From assembly GCA_902768985.1 (NCBI GenBank), contig CACXNA010000013.1:1-54461 (forward strand): 54,461 nt of DNA, given 5' to 3'. The notes beneath the pieces are model-generated. The model was not told where the DNA came from. It saw only the letters and a list, made by a program, of their open reading frames with translations, and made no database searches. The translations under genes and the position numbers were made by a program. The stretch is from an uncultured Bacteroidia bacterium (GTDB lineage Bacteria; Bacteroidota; Bacteroidia; Bacteroidales; UBA932). Numbering within the stretch: the stretch's first letter is position 1; every line of letters begins with the position of its first letter. This document shows positions 16,613 to 26,248 of the stretch, in pieces.

Positions 16613-19600
16613 TTATCCCACGTACTCCGACGGCGGGACGCCGAACTGCTTCTTGAAGGAGGTGGAGAAGTGGGAGAGGGTGTTGAAGCCCGTCATCCAC
16701 GCAATCTCCGACATGTTGTACTTGCCCTCCTTGAGCAGGTCGGCGGCGCGGTTGAGCTTGTAGCGCTTGAAGAAGACGCCCGGATTCTCGCCCGTCAGGC
16801 CCTTGACCTTGTAGTAGAACTTGGTACGGGAGATGCGCATCATCTCCGTGATGCGGTTGATGTCCAGCTCCTGGTTGGCCAACTCCTTGTCCATCAGCTC
16901 GTAGAGCTCCTTCATGAAGGCGTTGTCGCGCGGCGACAGGGCCTCCGGCTCGATGTCCTCGGTGCTGGTGACGGAGCCGAGCCGCTGGCGCAGCTTGTCG
17001 CGGTTCTCCAGCAGGGACTTCACGAGCGCGAGCAGGTAGGACGGGTTGAAGGGCTTGGTTACGTAGGCGTCGGCACCCTTGTCGAGGCCCTGGACCTGGC
17101 TCTCCACGGCCACCTTGGCCGTGACGAGGATCACGGGGATGTGGCTGAGCTGGAGGTTGCCCTTGACGGCTTCGCAGAGCTCGTAGCCGCTCATGCCCGG
17201 CATCACCACGTCGCTGATCACGAGGTCCGGCGCCTCCTCCTCGAGGGACTTCAGCGCGGACTCGCCATCGAAGTGCACAAGCACCTGATAATAAGGGGAG
17301 AGGAGTACCTTGACGTAGTTCGCCACGTCGATGTCGTCGTCCACGACGACGATGCGGCGCTTGTCGTCGGACTCGTCCACCGGGGCCGGCTGGGTCGGGG
17401 TCGCTTCCGCGAACGGGACGCGCGGGCGCAGCGGATCGTCGGTGGTGCGCTCGTCCTCGGTGTAGGAGGTGGCGCTGACCGGGAGGATGAAGGTGAATTC
17501 GGCCCCGCCGTCGACGCGGTTGCGCGCGTGGATATATCCATGGTGCAGCTCCGCGAGCGCGCGTGAATAGAAGAGGCCGATGCCGGTGCCCGCGGCGTCG
17601 CCGCGCCCGGCCTGGTTGAAGCGTTCGAAGATCTTCTCGATTTGGTCCTCCGGGATGCCGCGGCCCGTGTCGGAGACGCGGATCTGCGCGTAGCGCGTGT
17701 CGGTGTCGGCGTCCGTGAGCGGGAAGTCGCGGGCGACTTCCTCGCGGGGGAGGACGTCGAAGGAGAGCGCGACCTTGCCGCCCGGCGGCGTGAATTTCAT
17801 GGCGTTGGACAGCAGGTTCATGGTGATCTTGGTCACCTTGTCGGCGTCGCGCCACATCGTGAAGGCGTCCTCGAGGCCGTGGGTGTTGAACTCGATGCCC
17901 TTGGACTCGGCGTTGAAGCGGAAGAGGTCCGCACACTCATTGAGCGGGGCGACGATGTCGCCCTCCGCGACCTTCAGCTGGAGCTTCTTGTCGTTGATGC
18001 GGTTGAAGTCGAGCAGCTGGCCCACCAGCGAGAGCATCCAGGCGGTGTTGCGCTGCACGATGCCGACCAGCTGGCGGTCCTGCCCGTGGATGTCGGGCGA
18101 GGCGGCGAGCTGCTCCGCCGGACCCGCGATCATCGTGAGCGGGGTGCGGAATTCGTGCGCCACGTTGGCGAAGTAGTTCATCTGCACGCGGTTGAGCCGC
18201 TTCTCGTCCTCCTGCGCAGCTTCCGCGCGCTCGCGCTCGCGCCGCTCCTCGCGGATGTGCTTGGCGGCGTCCTTGCGGACGCGGTTGATGCGGCGGTAGA
18301 TCAGCCAGATGAAGGCCAGCAGACCGATGGTCAGGATCCAGAAGAGGATCCGGGCCCACCAGGTGCGGTACCACGGCGGCAGGATGCGGACCAGCAGGGA
18401 ATCCTCCGAGTCCTCGTCGTCCTCGATGCGGGCGCGGAAACGGTACGTCCCGGCGGGCAGGTTGGCGTAGTAGGCTTCGCCGGCCGTGCCGGCGTCGATC
18501 CAGTAACTGTCGAAGCCGTCCATCATGTACTCGTAGCGGACACCGGTGTGCTCGCTGTAGTCGAGGGCGGCGTAGGAGATGCTGAAGCCGTTCTGGTTGT
18601 GGCGGATGGTGATGTCCGGATGGTGCGAGAGCTCCGTGCTGATCGGCCCGTCAGGGGAGGGCATGACGAGGTCGTTGTGGATCTTCAGGTCCTGGAAGAC
18701 CAGCCTGGCGGTATAATTCCGCTGGATGTCCAGCGGGTTGAAGAAGGTGAGGCCGTGCGTGCCGCCGAAGACCAGCGTGCCGTCCGGCAGGGCGCAGGAA
18801 GAGCGGTTGTAGAACTGGTTGCCGCCGATGCCGTCGTAGTCATAGAAGACGGTGAAGGTGCCGACCGTGCGGTCGAAGCGGCACAGACCGTTCTGCGTGC
18901 TGACCCAGATATTGCCCTGCTGGTCTTCCTCGACGGAGCAGATGTCCGGGCAGGGGATGCCCTCGACCGGACGCGTGCGCTGGATGCCCCGCTCGTGGCG
19001 GAACAGGCCGTTGCCCACCGTGCCGAGCCAGGCGTCCCCGGCGCTGTCCAGGAAGAGGCAGGTGGGGTCCATGGCGGCGTGGCGGATGTTGTCCTTCCAT
19101 TCTTCGGCCGGGGTCTCAATGAAACGGGCCTCGCCGGTGTTGGTGAACACCTCGCACATCGGGTTGTCGTAGGAGGAGACCAGCATGCGGCCGGGCGAGA
19201 CCTGCAGCAGGGCCGGTGCGTAGGTCCATTTGTCACCCGGGAGGCGGAACCTTTCCTGGCTGCGGGTATTCTTGTCGTATCGGATCAGGTCGCCGGAATA
19301 GCCGGACACCCAGATGCGGCCCAGGTCGTCCTGCGAGAGGGTCGTGGGGTTGACCATGCCGATGCGGTCCACGACCTGCAGCTGCTGGCCGTCGTAGCGG
19401 CAGCGGAGCACCTGGTACTTCTCGGTCATCACCAGCCAGATCTCGCCCTGGGCGTCGCAGAAGACGCTGGAGCAGCGGATGTAGCCGACGTTGTTGTCCG
19501 GGACGAGGCGGTTCAGGTCGATCGTGCTCAGGTCCTTACTGTTCAGATCATAGACGAAGAGACCGTCGTTGAGGGTGGTGATCCAGAGTCGCTTCTCGCG

Positions 19601-20644
19601 GTCCGCGCAGACGGACACCACCGACTTGTGCTCGAAGCGGTCGGACAGGTAGCGGTTGCCCTGGAAGCCGTTCTTGTCGGCGTAGGACACCGCAAAGCCC
19701 TGGTCGGTGGAGCCGAACCAGAGGTTGCCGCGGCTGTCGCGGAAAATGGTGCGGATCTCGAAATCCGGAATGTCGTAGGGGAAGCCCGGGTCGGACTGGT
19801 GCAGCAGGCGCCCCGTGCCCTGGTTGTAGCAGAACATGCCGTCGGTGATGGTGTGCAGGAGCATGTCCGCGCCGTTGGAGAAGAGGATGTCAATGTCGCC
19901 GCGGACCAGGCGCGTCTCCTGCCGGATGCTGCGGGGCAGCTCCTGCCAGGTCTCGGTGCGGGGGTCGAAGATGCTCAGGCGTCCCATGCCGGACAGCCAG
20001 ATCTCGCCCCGGGAGGACAGGGCGGAATGGTAGGTCGGATGGGGCGTGGGCCAGCTCCCGGCGGGGGTGAAGCCCGCAGGGTCGAAGCAGCGGAGCTCCG
20101 TCAGGCTCGAAGTCCAGATGCGCCCGTCCGGCGCGACCATCGAGTAGAATCCGCCGTAGTCCCGGATGGCGGAGCGGATGCGGTTCGCTTCCGCGTCATA
20201 ATAATATAAGGAGCCCGAGCGGTTGAAGAGCAACTGCCCGTCGCGGGTCTCGAAAATCTCGTTGATGCCCGACTCGCCGCCGTCCGTGGGGATGCGCAGG
20301 AACTGCCCGTCGTCCGTGTGCAGGGCGACGCCGTTGGACGTGCCGATCCAGAGTTGCCCGGCCGCGCTGCGGTGCAGGGCGGTGATGTGGTTGTCCGGGA
20401 GGCCGAGGGTGTCGCCCATGCAGAAATACTGGTGGAAATCCTGGACGCTGTACTTGTTGAGCCCGCGGAAGGTGCCGATCCAGATCTGGCCGTCGGCGTC
20501 TTCGGCAAAGGCTTCCACCCGCTGGTTGGAAATGCGGTCGGCGATGACGATGCTGTTTTCTTCGCGGGCGGATCCGGTCGCGGGACGCGGCCCGGAGCAG
20601 GCCGCTGCGAGCAGAATGAGGAGGATTCCGGTATGCAGTCTCAT
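16613..20644 (-). CDS. Hybrid two-component system regulator (sensor, kinase, receiver and AraC in one protein)
   Basis: A 1343-residue protein. The ATG at 20644 was chosen because MRLHTGILLILLAAACSG is a signal sequence just after a TATCTTTG promoter element. Order of domains: periplasmic two-propeller sensor (many repeats of the type GQIWIGTFRGLNKY, GNLWFGSTDQGFA, GNIWVSTQNGLCRF) to about residue 660; a Y_Y_Y beta-sandwich (YEYMMDGFDSYW...LPAGTYRFRAR); membrane helix about 760-783; histidine kinase with phospho-acceptor His830 in AHEFRTPL; HATPase (TMNLLSNAMKFTPPGG, DTGRGIPEDQ); receiver with phospho-acceptor Asp1145 in ISDVVMPGMSG; C-terminal AraC-type DNA-binding domain (FNTLSHFSTSFKKQFGVPPSEY). 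Such proteins bind glycan fragments and switch on nearby utilisation genes, so this is the probable regulator of the esterase/GH3/SusCD region. Confidence 0.95.
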   Translation of the reverse strand: MRLHTGILLILLAAACSGPRPATGSAREENSIVIADRISNQRVEAFAEDADGQIWIGTFRGLNKYSVQDFHQYFCMGDTLGLPDNHITALHRSAAGQLWIGTSNGVALHTDDGQFLRIPTDGGESGINEIFETRDGQLLFNRSGSLYYYDAEANRIRSAIRDYGGFYSMVAPDGRIWTSSLTELRCFDPAGFTPAGSWPTPHPTYHSALSSRGEIWLSGMGRLSIFDPRTETWQELPRSIRQETRLVRGDIDILFSNGADMLLHTITDGMFCYNQGTGRLLHQSDPGFPYDIPDFEIRTIFRDSRGNLWFGSTDQGFAVSYADKNGFQGNRYLSDRFEHKSVVSVCADREKRLWITTLNDGLFVYDLNSKDLSTIDLNRLVPDNNVGYIRCSSVFCDAQGEIWLVMTEKYQVLRCRYDGQQLQVVDRIGMVNPTTLSQDDLGRIWVSGYSGDLIRYDKNTRSQERFRLPGDKWTYAPALLQVSPGRMLVSSYDNPMCEVFTNTGEARFIETPAEEWKDNIRHAAMDPTCLFLDSAGDAWLGTVGNGLFRHERGIQRTRPVEGIPCPDICSVEEDQQGNIWVSTQNGLCRFDRTVGTFTVFYDYDGIGGNQFYNRSSCALPDGTLVFGGTHGLTFFNPLDIQRNYTARLVFQDLKIHNDLVMPSPDGPISTELSHHPDITIRHNQNGFSISYAALDYSEHTGVRYEYMMDGFDSYWIDAGTAGEAYYANLPAGTYRFRARIEDDEDSEDSLLVRILPPWYRTWWARILFWILTIGLLAFIWLIYRRINRVRKDAAKHIREERRERERAEAAQEDEKRLNRVQMNYFANVAHEFRTPLTMIAGPAEQLAASPDIHGQDRQLVGIVQRNTAWMLSLVGQLLDFNRINDKKLQLKVAEGDIVAPLNECADLFRFNAESKGIEFNTHGLEDAFTMWRDADKVTKITMNLLSNAMKFTPPGGKVALSFDVLPREEVARDFPLTDADTDTRYAQIRVSDTGRGIPEDQIEKIFERFNQAGRGDAAGTGIGLFYSRALAELHHGYIHARNRVDGGAEFTFILPVSATSYTEDERTTDDPLRPRVPFAEATPTQPAPVDESDDKRRIVVVDDDIDVANYVKVLLSPYYQVLVHFDGESALKSLEEEAPDLVISDVVMPGMSGYELCEAVKGNLQLSHIPVILVTAKVAVESQVQGLDKGADAYVTKPFNPSYLLALVKSLLENRDKLRQRLGSVTSTEDIEPEALSPRDNAFMKELYELMDKELANQELDINRITEMMRISRTKFYYKVKGLTGENPGVFFKRYKLNRAADLLKEGKYNMSEIAWMTGFNTLSHFSTSFKKQFGVPPSEYVG

Positions 20645-20668
20645 GGCGATGGGGCGTGTTTGTTTGCT

Positions 20669-20676
20669 CAAAGATA
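20669..20676 (-). promoter_or_regulatory. Likely -7 promoter element of the hybrid regulator gene
   Basis: Minus-strand TATCTTTG, 24 bp before the chosen start of the regulator. It supports that start over in-frame codons further upstream, which would lie within or before the promoter. Confidence 0.6.
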
Positions 20677-20771
20677 AGGATTTTACAAATAAAAAATGCG
20701 AAATGAAAAAGCCGTTGTACGAAAAGAAAAACATTCGATTTCTCGCGAAAAGAAAAAAGATGGGTATTGGG

Positions 20772-20779
20772 TAATTTTG
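20772..20779 (+). promoter_or_regulatory. Likely -7 promoter element of the first carboxylesterase gene
   Basis: TAATTTTG fits TAnnTTTG and lies 18 bp before the double ATG at 20798. It rules against the much longer upstream open frame, whose extra N-terminus is lysine-rich and lacks family features. Confidence 0.6.
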
Positions 20780-20797
20780 CAGCAGTTAAACCACCAC

Positions 20798-22270
20798 ATG
20801 ATGAAAATCTATCAACCTGTCCGTTTCTTCGTTCTCCTGGGCGTCACGCTGGCGCTCGGCGCATGTGCGCAAAACGGTGTGAAAACCTATTCTTCAGAAC
20901 TGCATCAACTCGAGACCTCTGCCAAGCTGAGTACGGTCCAGACACGCTCCGGAGCTGTGGCCGGCTACATCGAGGACGGGGTCTATACTTATAAAGGTAT
21001 TCCTTACGCCAAGGCGGAACGCTTCCAGCCCGCGGTCGATCCCGACCCGTGGGAGGGCGTGCGCGCCAGCCGCGCCTACGGCCCGACCTGCCCGCAGGGG
21101 GCCCGTACCGGCTGGTACGACGACGACCAGGCCTTCGCCATGCACTGGGACGACGGCTTCCCCGACGAGGACTGCCTGCGTGTAAACGTCTGGACCGCCG
21201 GCATCAATGACGGCGGCAAGCGTCCGGTCATGGTCTGGCTGCACGGCGGCGGCTTCAGCGCCGGCTCCGGCCAGGAGCAGATCGGCTATGACGGCGCCAA
21301 CCTGGCCCGCGACCACGGTGTCGTGGTGGTCTCCCTGAACCACCGGCTCAACGTGCTCGGCTTCCTCGACCTGTCCGGCTTCGGCGCCCGCTACGCCACG
21401 TCCGGCAATGTCGGCATGACCGACATCGTCAAGGCGCTCGAATGGGTGCGTGACAATATTTCCGCGTTCGGCGGCGATCCCGCCAACGTGACCATCTTCG
21501 GCCAGTCCGGCGGTGGCGGCAAGGTCAGCACCCTGCTCGCCATGCCCGCCGCCCAGGGCCTCTTCGGCAAGGCCATCGTGGAGAGCGGCTCCATCCTGGA
21601 GGCGCTGCCGCAGAAGTGGTCCCGCCGCATCGGCGCGGCCACGGTCCGCCGGCTCGGCATCAACCCGGCGCACATCGCCGAGATCGAGCAGGTCCCGTAC
21701 GCCACCCTCCTGGCGGCCTACGACGCCGCCGTCGCCGAGGTGCGCGCGGAGGCGGAACAGGACGGCGAACTGCCCGCCAATTTCCTGAACCAGCTTATTT
21801 TCGGGACGCGTCCCGTCGTGGATAGCGCGGTGCTGCCCAACCAGCCCGGCGCCCCGGCGTCCCTGGCCATTTCCAAGGACATCCCCGTGATCATCGGCAC
21901 GACCTACCATGAATTCACGCGCGACCAGGAGGATCCGATCTTCAAGCCGCTGGCCATCCAGCAGGCCGCCGACCGCACGGCCGCGGGCTGCGCGCCGGTT
22001 TACTTCTACCAGTTCACCTGGGAGTCCCCGGTGCTGGACGGCGCCTTCGGCAGCACGCACTGCATCGAGATTCCCTTCGTCTTCGACAACGTCGCCCTGC
22101 ACCGCACCTTCACGGGCGGTGGCGAGGACGCCGTCGAACTGGGCCACCGCGTGAGCCGCCTGTGGACGAACTTCGCCAAGACCGGCGTCCCCTCCGCGTC
22201 CGGCATGCCGGACTGGGAGCCCTATCCGGCCACGATGATCCTGAACATCCATTCCGAATTGAGAAAATGA
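20798..22270 (+). CDS. Type-B carboxylesterase, exported lipoprotein
   Basis: A 490-residue alpha/beta-hydrolase. The start MMKIYQPVRFFVLLGVTLALGACAQ gives a lipoprotein signal with lipobox LGAC. Family features: YKGIPYAKAERFQP near the N-terminus, EDCLRVNVWT, the oxyanion-hole motif WLHGGGFSAGSG, the nucleophile elbow GQSGGGG with Ser237, an acid in GTTYHEF, and a histidine in GSTHCIEIPFVFDN. The stretch between the acid and APVYFYQF is far shorter than in most type-B esterases, as in the second copy at 26249. It would hydrolyse carboxylic esters at the cell surface or in the periplasm. It is divergent from the regulator gene, which fits membership of the same utilisation region. The true acyl substrate is unknown. 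Confidence 0.88.
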   Translation: MMKIYQPVRFFVLLGVTLALGACAQNGVKTYSSELHQLETSAKLSTVQTRSGAVAGYIEDGVYTYKGIPYAKAERFQPAVDPDPWEGVRASRAYGPTCPQGARTGWYDDDQAFAMHWDDGFPDEDCLRVNVWTAGINDGGKRPVMVWLHGGGFSAGSGQEQIGYDGANLARDHGVVVVSLNHRLNVLGFLDLSGFGARYATSGNVGMTDIVKALEWVRDNISAFGGDPANVTIFGQSGGGGKVSTLLAMPAAQGLFGKAIVESGSILEALPQKWSRRIGAATVRRLGINPAHIAEIEQVPYATLLAAYDAAVAEVRAEAEQDGELPANFLNQLIFGTRPVVDSAVLPNQPGAPASLAISKDIPVIIGTTYHEFTRDQEDPIFKPLAIQQAADRTAAGCAPVYFYQFTWESPVLDGAFGSTHCIEIPFVFDNVALHRTFTGGGEDAVELGHRVSRLWTNFAKTGVPSASGMPDWEPYPATMILNIHSELRK

Positions 22271-22371
22271 AACAATTCTAGAATACGTACAGTTTTTGGT
22301 TAAAACAAAAAGCGTCGATGACGTCCGCCGTGAGGTTGATTCCTCGACATAATATTGGTTTTTGGTTCCGG

Positions 22372-22402
22372 AAGGGCCTGCCGTCGCGGCAGGCCTTTCT
22401 TC
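22372..22402 (+). terminator. Rho-independent terminator after the first carboxylesterase
   Basis: Arms GGCCTGCC (22375-22382) and GGCAGGCC (22388-22395) are perfect around loop GTCGC, extended by A-T pairs, and followed by TTTCTTCTTT. It lies about 100 bp after the stop. The bases between hold only two copies of GTTTTTGGTT (22292 and 22358) and no gene that I can support. Confidence 0.8.
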
Positions 22403-22475
22403 TTTCCGTACATATTATTGCCCGCCTGTTCAAAATAACGTCGCGCGCATGCCCGCAGGGATCATTTCTGAATAA

Positions 22476-23744
<1,269 letters not shown>

Positions 23745-23756
23745 ATTATCGCTGAT

Positions 23757-23804
23757 AAAAAAAGAGTTCCGCGAGCATTTATTTGCTCGCGGAACTCTTT
23801 TTTT
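23757..23804. terminator. Bidirectional terminator between convergent esterase and GH3 genes
   Basis: A perfect 21 bp stem (23757-23777 with 23784-23804) around a 6 nt loop. The GC-rich core GAGTTCCGCGAGCA is flanked by seven A on one side and seven T on the other, so it works as a terminator on both strands. Confidence 0.92.
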
Positions 23805-23823
23805 GGGGCTAGCTTAGCCTTTG

Positions 23824-26085
23824 TTAGATCGTGACTTCAGCCTGCTGGCGGATGTCGTCGGAGGCGGCGCCGAGGAGGAGCTGCAGCGTGCCGTGCTCCA
23901 GATCCCAGGCGTTCTTCTCGACGTTCCAGTAGCGGAGGTCCTTGACCGGGATCTCGAGGGTCACGGTCTTCTTCTCACCGCCGTTCAGGGACACGCGGGC
24001 GAAGCCCTTGAGCTCCTTGGCCGGCCACTCGACGGTGGCGCCGGGACGGGCGACGTAGAGCTGCACGACCTCGTCGGCGGCCATCTCACCCTCGTTGGAG
24101 AGCTCGAAGGAGACCTTCACGACGTCGGCGGAGGCGGAGGCCGTCATCGGGCCGTAGCCGAAGTTCACGTAGGAGAGGCCGTGGCCGAAGGCGTACATCG
24201 GCTTGATCTCCTTGGTGTCGAACCAGCGGTAGCCCACGAGGGAGCCCTCGGTGTACTTGGAGGTCGGTTTCGGCATGGCGTCGATAATCCGCTGGCGCTC
24301 TTCGCGGCTCATCTGCGTGGCGTCGGCGCGGTACATCAGGGTGAAGAGGTCGCCACCCTGGGTCTTGTCGGGGAAGTTGCCCAGCGCGAAGGCCGGGGAA
24401 TCCTCGAGCTTGGCGGGGAAGGTGAACGGCAGCTTGCCGGACGGGGCGATGTCGCCGAAGAGGACCTCGGCCAGAGCGGTGCCGCCCTCGGTGCCGTTCC
24501 ACCAGCCCTGGACGATGGCCGGGCTGACGGGCTCGAGCTGACGGAGGTCGGTCGGACCGCCGGAGATCAGCACGGTGACGAGGTTCTTGTTGGCCGCGTA
24601 GAGGGCCTTCACGACCTCGTTCTGGCCGGTCGGCAGGTCGATGTTGGTACGGTCGCTGCCTTCGGTCTCGATGCTCTTGTTGGTGCCGCCGAAGAAGATG
24701 ACCACGTCGGCGTCCTTGGCGAGCTTCACGGCCTCGGCGAGGAGGGCCTTGTCGGCCGGCTCGTCGATCGCGGCAGCCTCAAGCGGGTTGGCCTTGGCCG
24801 GGGCGGGTCCCCAGCGGCGGCCCGGGAAGTTCTTGTAGCCGGGGGCGTAGACCACTTCCACGTCCTTGCCGGCGCGCTTCTGGATACCCTCGAGCGGGGT
24901 GACCTCGTAGAGGGCCTTGACACCGGCACCCATGCCGCCGGACTGGGTCTTCAGGACGGCGTTCTGGCCGATGACGGCGATCTTCTTGATATCTTTGGCG
25001 AGCGGCAGGACCGCGCCTTCATTCTTGAGCAGGACGATGGACTTCTCAGCCACGTCCTTGGCAATCTGCTGGCACTCCGGCTGGGAGGTCATCTTCGTGT
25101 TGGCGACATCGTCCGGGATGGCTTCGATGGCGTAGCGGACACGCAGGATCTGCTTGACCTTCTCGTCCACGAGCTTCTCGGTCAGGGCGCCCGTGGCGAT
25201 GGAATCGATGACCGGCTGGCCGAGGTAGTTGCTGCCCGTCATCTGGACGTTCAGACCGTGGAGCATGGCGCCCATCGTGCTGTGGGTGCCGCCCCAGTCG
25301 GAGACGGTGAAGCCCTTGAAGCCCCACTCGCCGCGGAGGATCTCGTTGAGCAAGTGCTCGTTCTCGGAGCAGTAGTCGCCGTTGACCTTGTTGTAGGCCG
25401 GCATCACGCTCATGGCACCGCCCTCAACGACGGCGCGCTCGAAGGGCTTGAGGTAGATCTCACGCAGGGTGCGCTCGTCCACCTGGGCGTCCACGCTGCC
25501 GCGGTTGGTCTCCTGATTGTTGACGGCGAAGTGCTTGATACACACGGCCGTGCCCTGATCCTGGACACCCTTGGTGTAACCCAGGGCGAGGGCGGCGCTG
25601 AGGATAGGATCCTCGCTGAGGTACTCGTAGGTACGGCCGCCGACCGGCAGGCGCTGGATATTCACGGCCGGGCCGAGGATGACATCCTTGCCGCGCAGGC
25701 GGGCCTCAATGCCCATGCCCTTGCCGTACTCATAGGCGAGCTCCTCGGACCAGGTGGCTGCAAGCGCAGAGCCGGTCGGGAAGAAGGTGGCGGAGTCGAG
25801 CTTCCAGCCCGCGGACTGGAATCCGTTGGGCACGCCCTCTTCGCGGATGCCGAACGGACCGTCGGCATAGTGCATGTCGGCGATGCCGAGGCGCTCGACG
25901 CCGGCGGAGGACATGTTGGTCTTGCTGTGGAGCATGTTGACTTTCTCCTCGAGCGTCATCTGGGCGATGACCTCGTCGATCTTTTTGTCATTGACGGTCA
26001 GCTTGTCCTGCGGGGACTTCGGAGCTGACGTGCACGCGGCCAGGCAGAGGGCCACGACGGACAGGTAGGTAAGTTTTCTGTACAT
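23824..26085 (-). CDS. GH3 beta-glycosidase, exported lipoprotein
   Basis: A 753-residue enzyme from the ATG at 26085 (MYRKLTYLSVVALCLAACTSAP, lipobox LAAC); an ATG two codons earlier is possible. The GH3 (alpha/beta)8 barrel shows LTLEEKVNMLHS-like MTLEEKV, RLGIADMHYADGPFGIRE, AATWSEELAYEYGKGMGIEAR, KHFAVNNQETNR and the nucleophile Asp263 in FTVSDWGG. The alpha/beta sandwich domain holds KSIVLLKNEGAVLPL, and a fibronectin-III-like C-terminal domain (FELSNEGEMAADEVVQLYV...KELKGFARVSLNGGEKKTV) ends the protein. Members are exo-acting beta-glucosidases or beta-xylosidases, and this layout is typical of beta-glucosidases. It is convergent with the esterase at 22524 and divergent from the carboxylesterase at 26249. 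Confidence 0.93.
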   Translation of the reverse strand: MYRKLTYLSVVALCLAACTSAPKSPQDKLTVNDKKIDEVIAQMTLEEKVNMLHSKTNMSSAGVERLGIADMHYADGPFGIREEGVPNGFQSAGWKLDSATFFPTGSALAATWSEELAYEYGKGMGIEARLRGKDVILGPAVNIQRLPVGGRTYEYLSEDPILSAALALGYTKGVQDQGTAVCIKHFAVNNQETNRGSVDAQVDERTLREIYLKPFERAVVEGGAMSVMPAYNKVNGDYCSENEHLLNEILRGEWGFKGFTVSDWGGTHSTMGAMLHGLNVQMTGSNYLGQPVIDSIATGALTEKLVDEKVKQILRVRYAIEAIPDDVANTKMTSQPECQQIAKDVAEKSIVLLKNEGAVLPLAKDIKKIAVIGQNAVLKTQSGGMGAGVKALYEVTPLEGIQKRAGKDVEVVYAPGYKNFPGRRWGPAPAKANPLEAAAIDEPADKALLAEAVKLAKDADVVIFFGGTNKSIETEGSDRTNIDLPTGQNEVVKALYAANKNLVTVLISGGPTDLRQLEPVSPAIVQGWWNGTEGGTALAEVLFGDIAPSGKLPFTFPAKLEDSPAFALGNFPDKTQGGDLFTLMYRADATQMSREERQRIIDAMPKPTSKYTEGSLVGYRWFDTKEIKPMYAFGHGLSYVNFGYGPMTASASADVVKVSFELSNEGEMAADEVVQLYVARPGATVEWPAKELKGFARVSLNGGEKKTVTLEIPVKDLRYWNVEKNAWDLEHGTLQLLLGAASDDIRQQAEVTI

Positions 26086-26209
26086 AATCATGCTGATTGA
26101 GTGTACGAAATTAAGAAATAATATAATAACCGACAAGGGAATACAGGGAGGCTGAACAATAATGCAAACAATTGTACCGGACGGGTAAAGAAATCTCGCC
26201 GCAGGTGCC

Positions 26210-26217
26210 TAATTTTG
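26210..26217 (+). promoter_or_regulatory. Likely -7 promoter element of the second carboxylesterase gene
   Basis: TAATTTTG, 31 bp before the ATG at 26249. The same divergent gap carries AAACAATTG (26166-26174), the reverse complement of the core of the direct repeats upstream of the SusCD operon. Confidence 0.6.
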
Positions 26218-26248
26218 TCATACACAATGCAAATCCAATCTGTGTAAG

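Noticed and set aside
17642-20209. An 855-codon open frame antisense to the hybrid regulator
   Set aside because: Shadow of a gene with complete and ordered domains; no signal sequence, domain or promoter supports it.
20696-20797. An N-terminal extension of the first carboxylesterase
   Set aside because: The in-frame upstream codons are lysine-rich and contain the promoter element; the lipoprotein signal starts at 20798.
23821-26028. Long open frames antisense to the GH3 genes (also 28948-31053 and 43193-44824)
   Set aside because: All are mirrored by intact GH3 enzymes and have a low-complexity composition.
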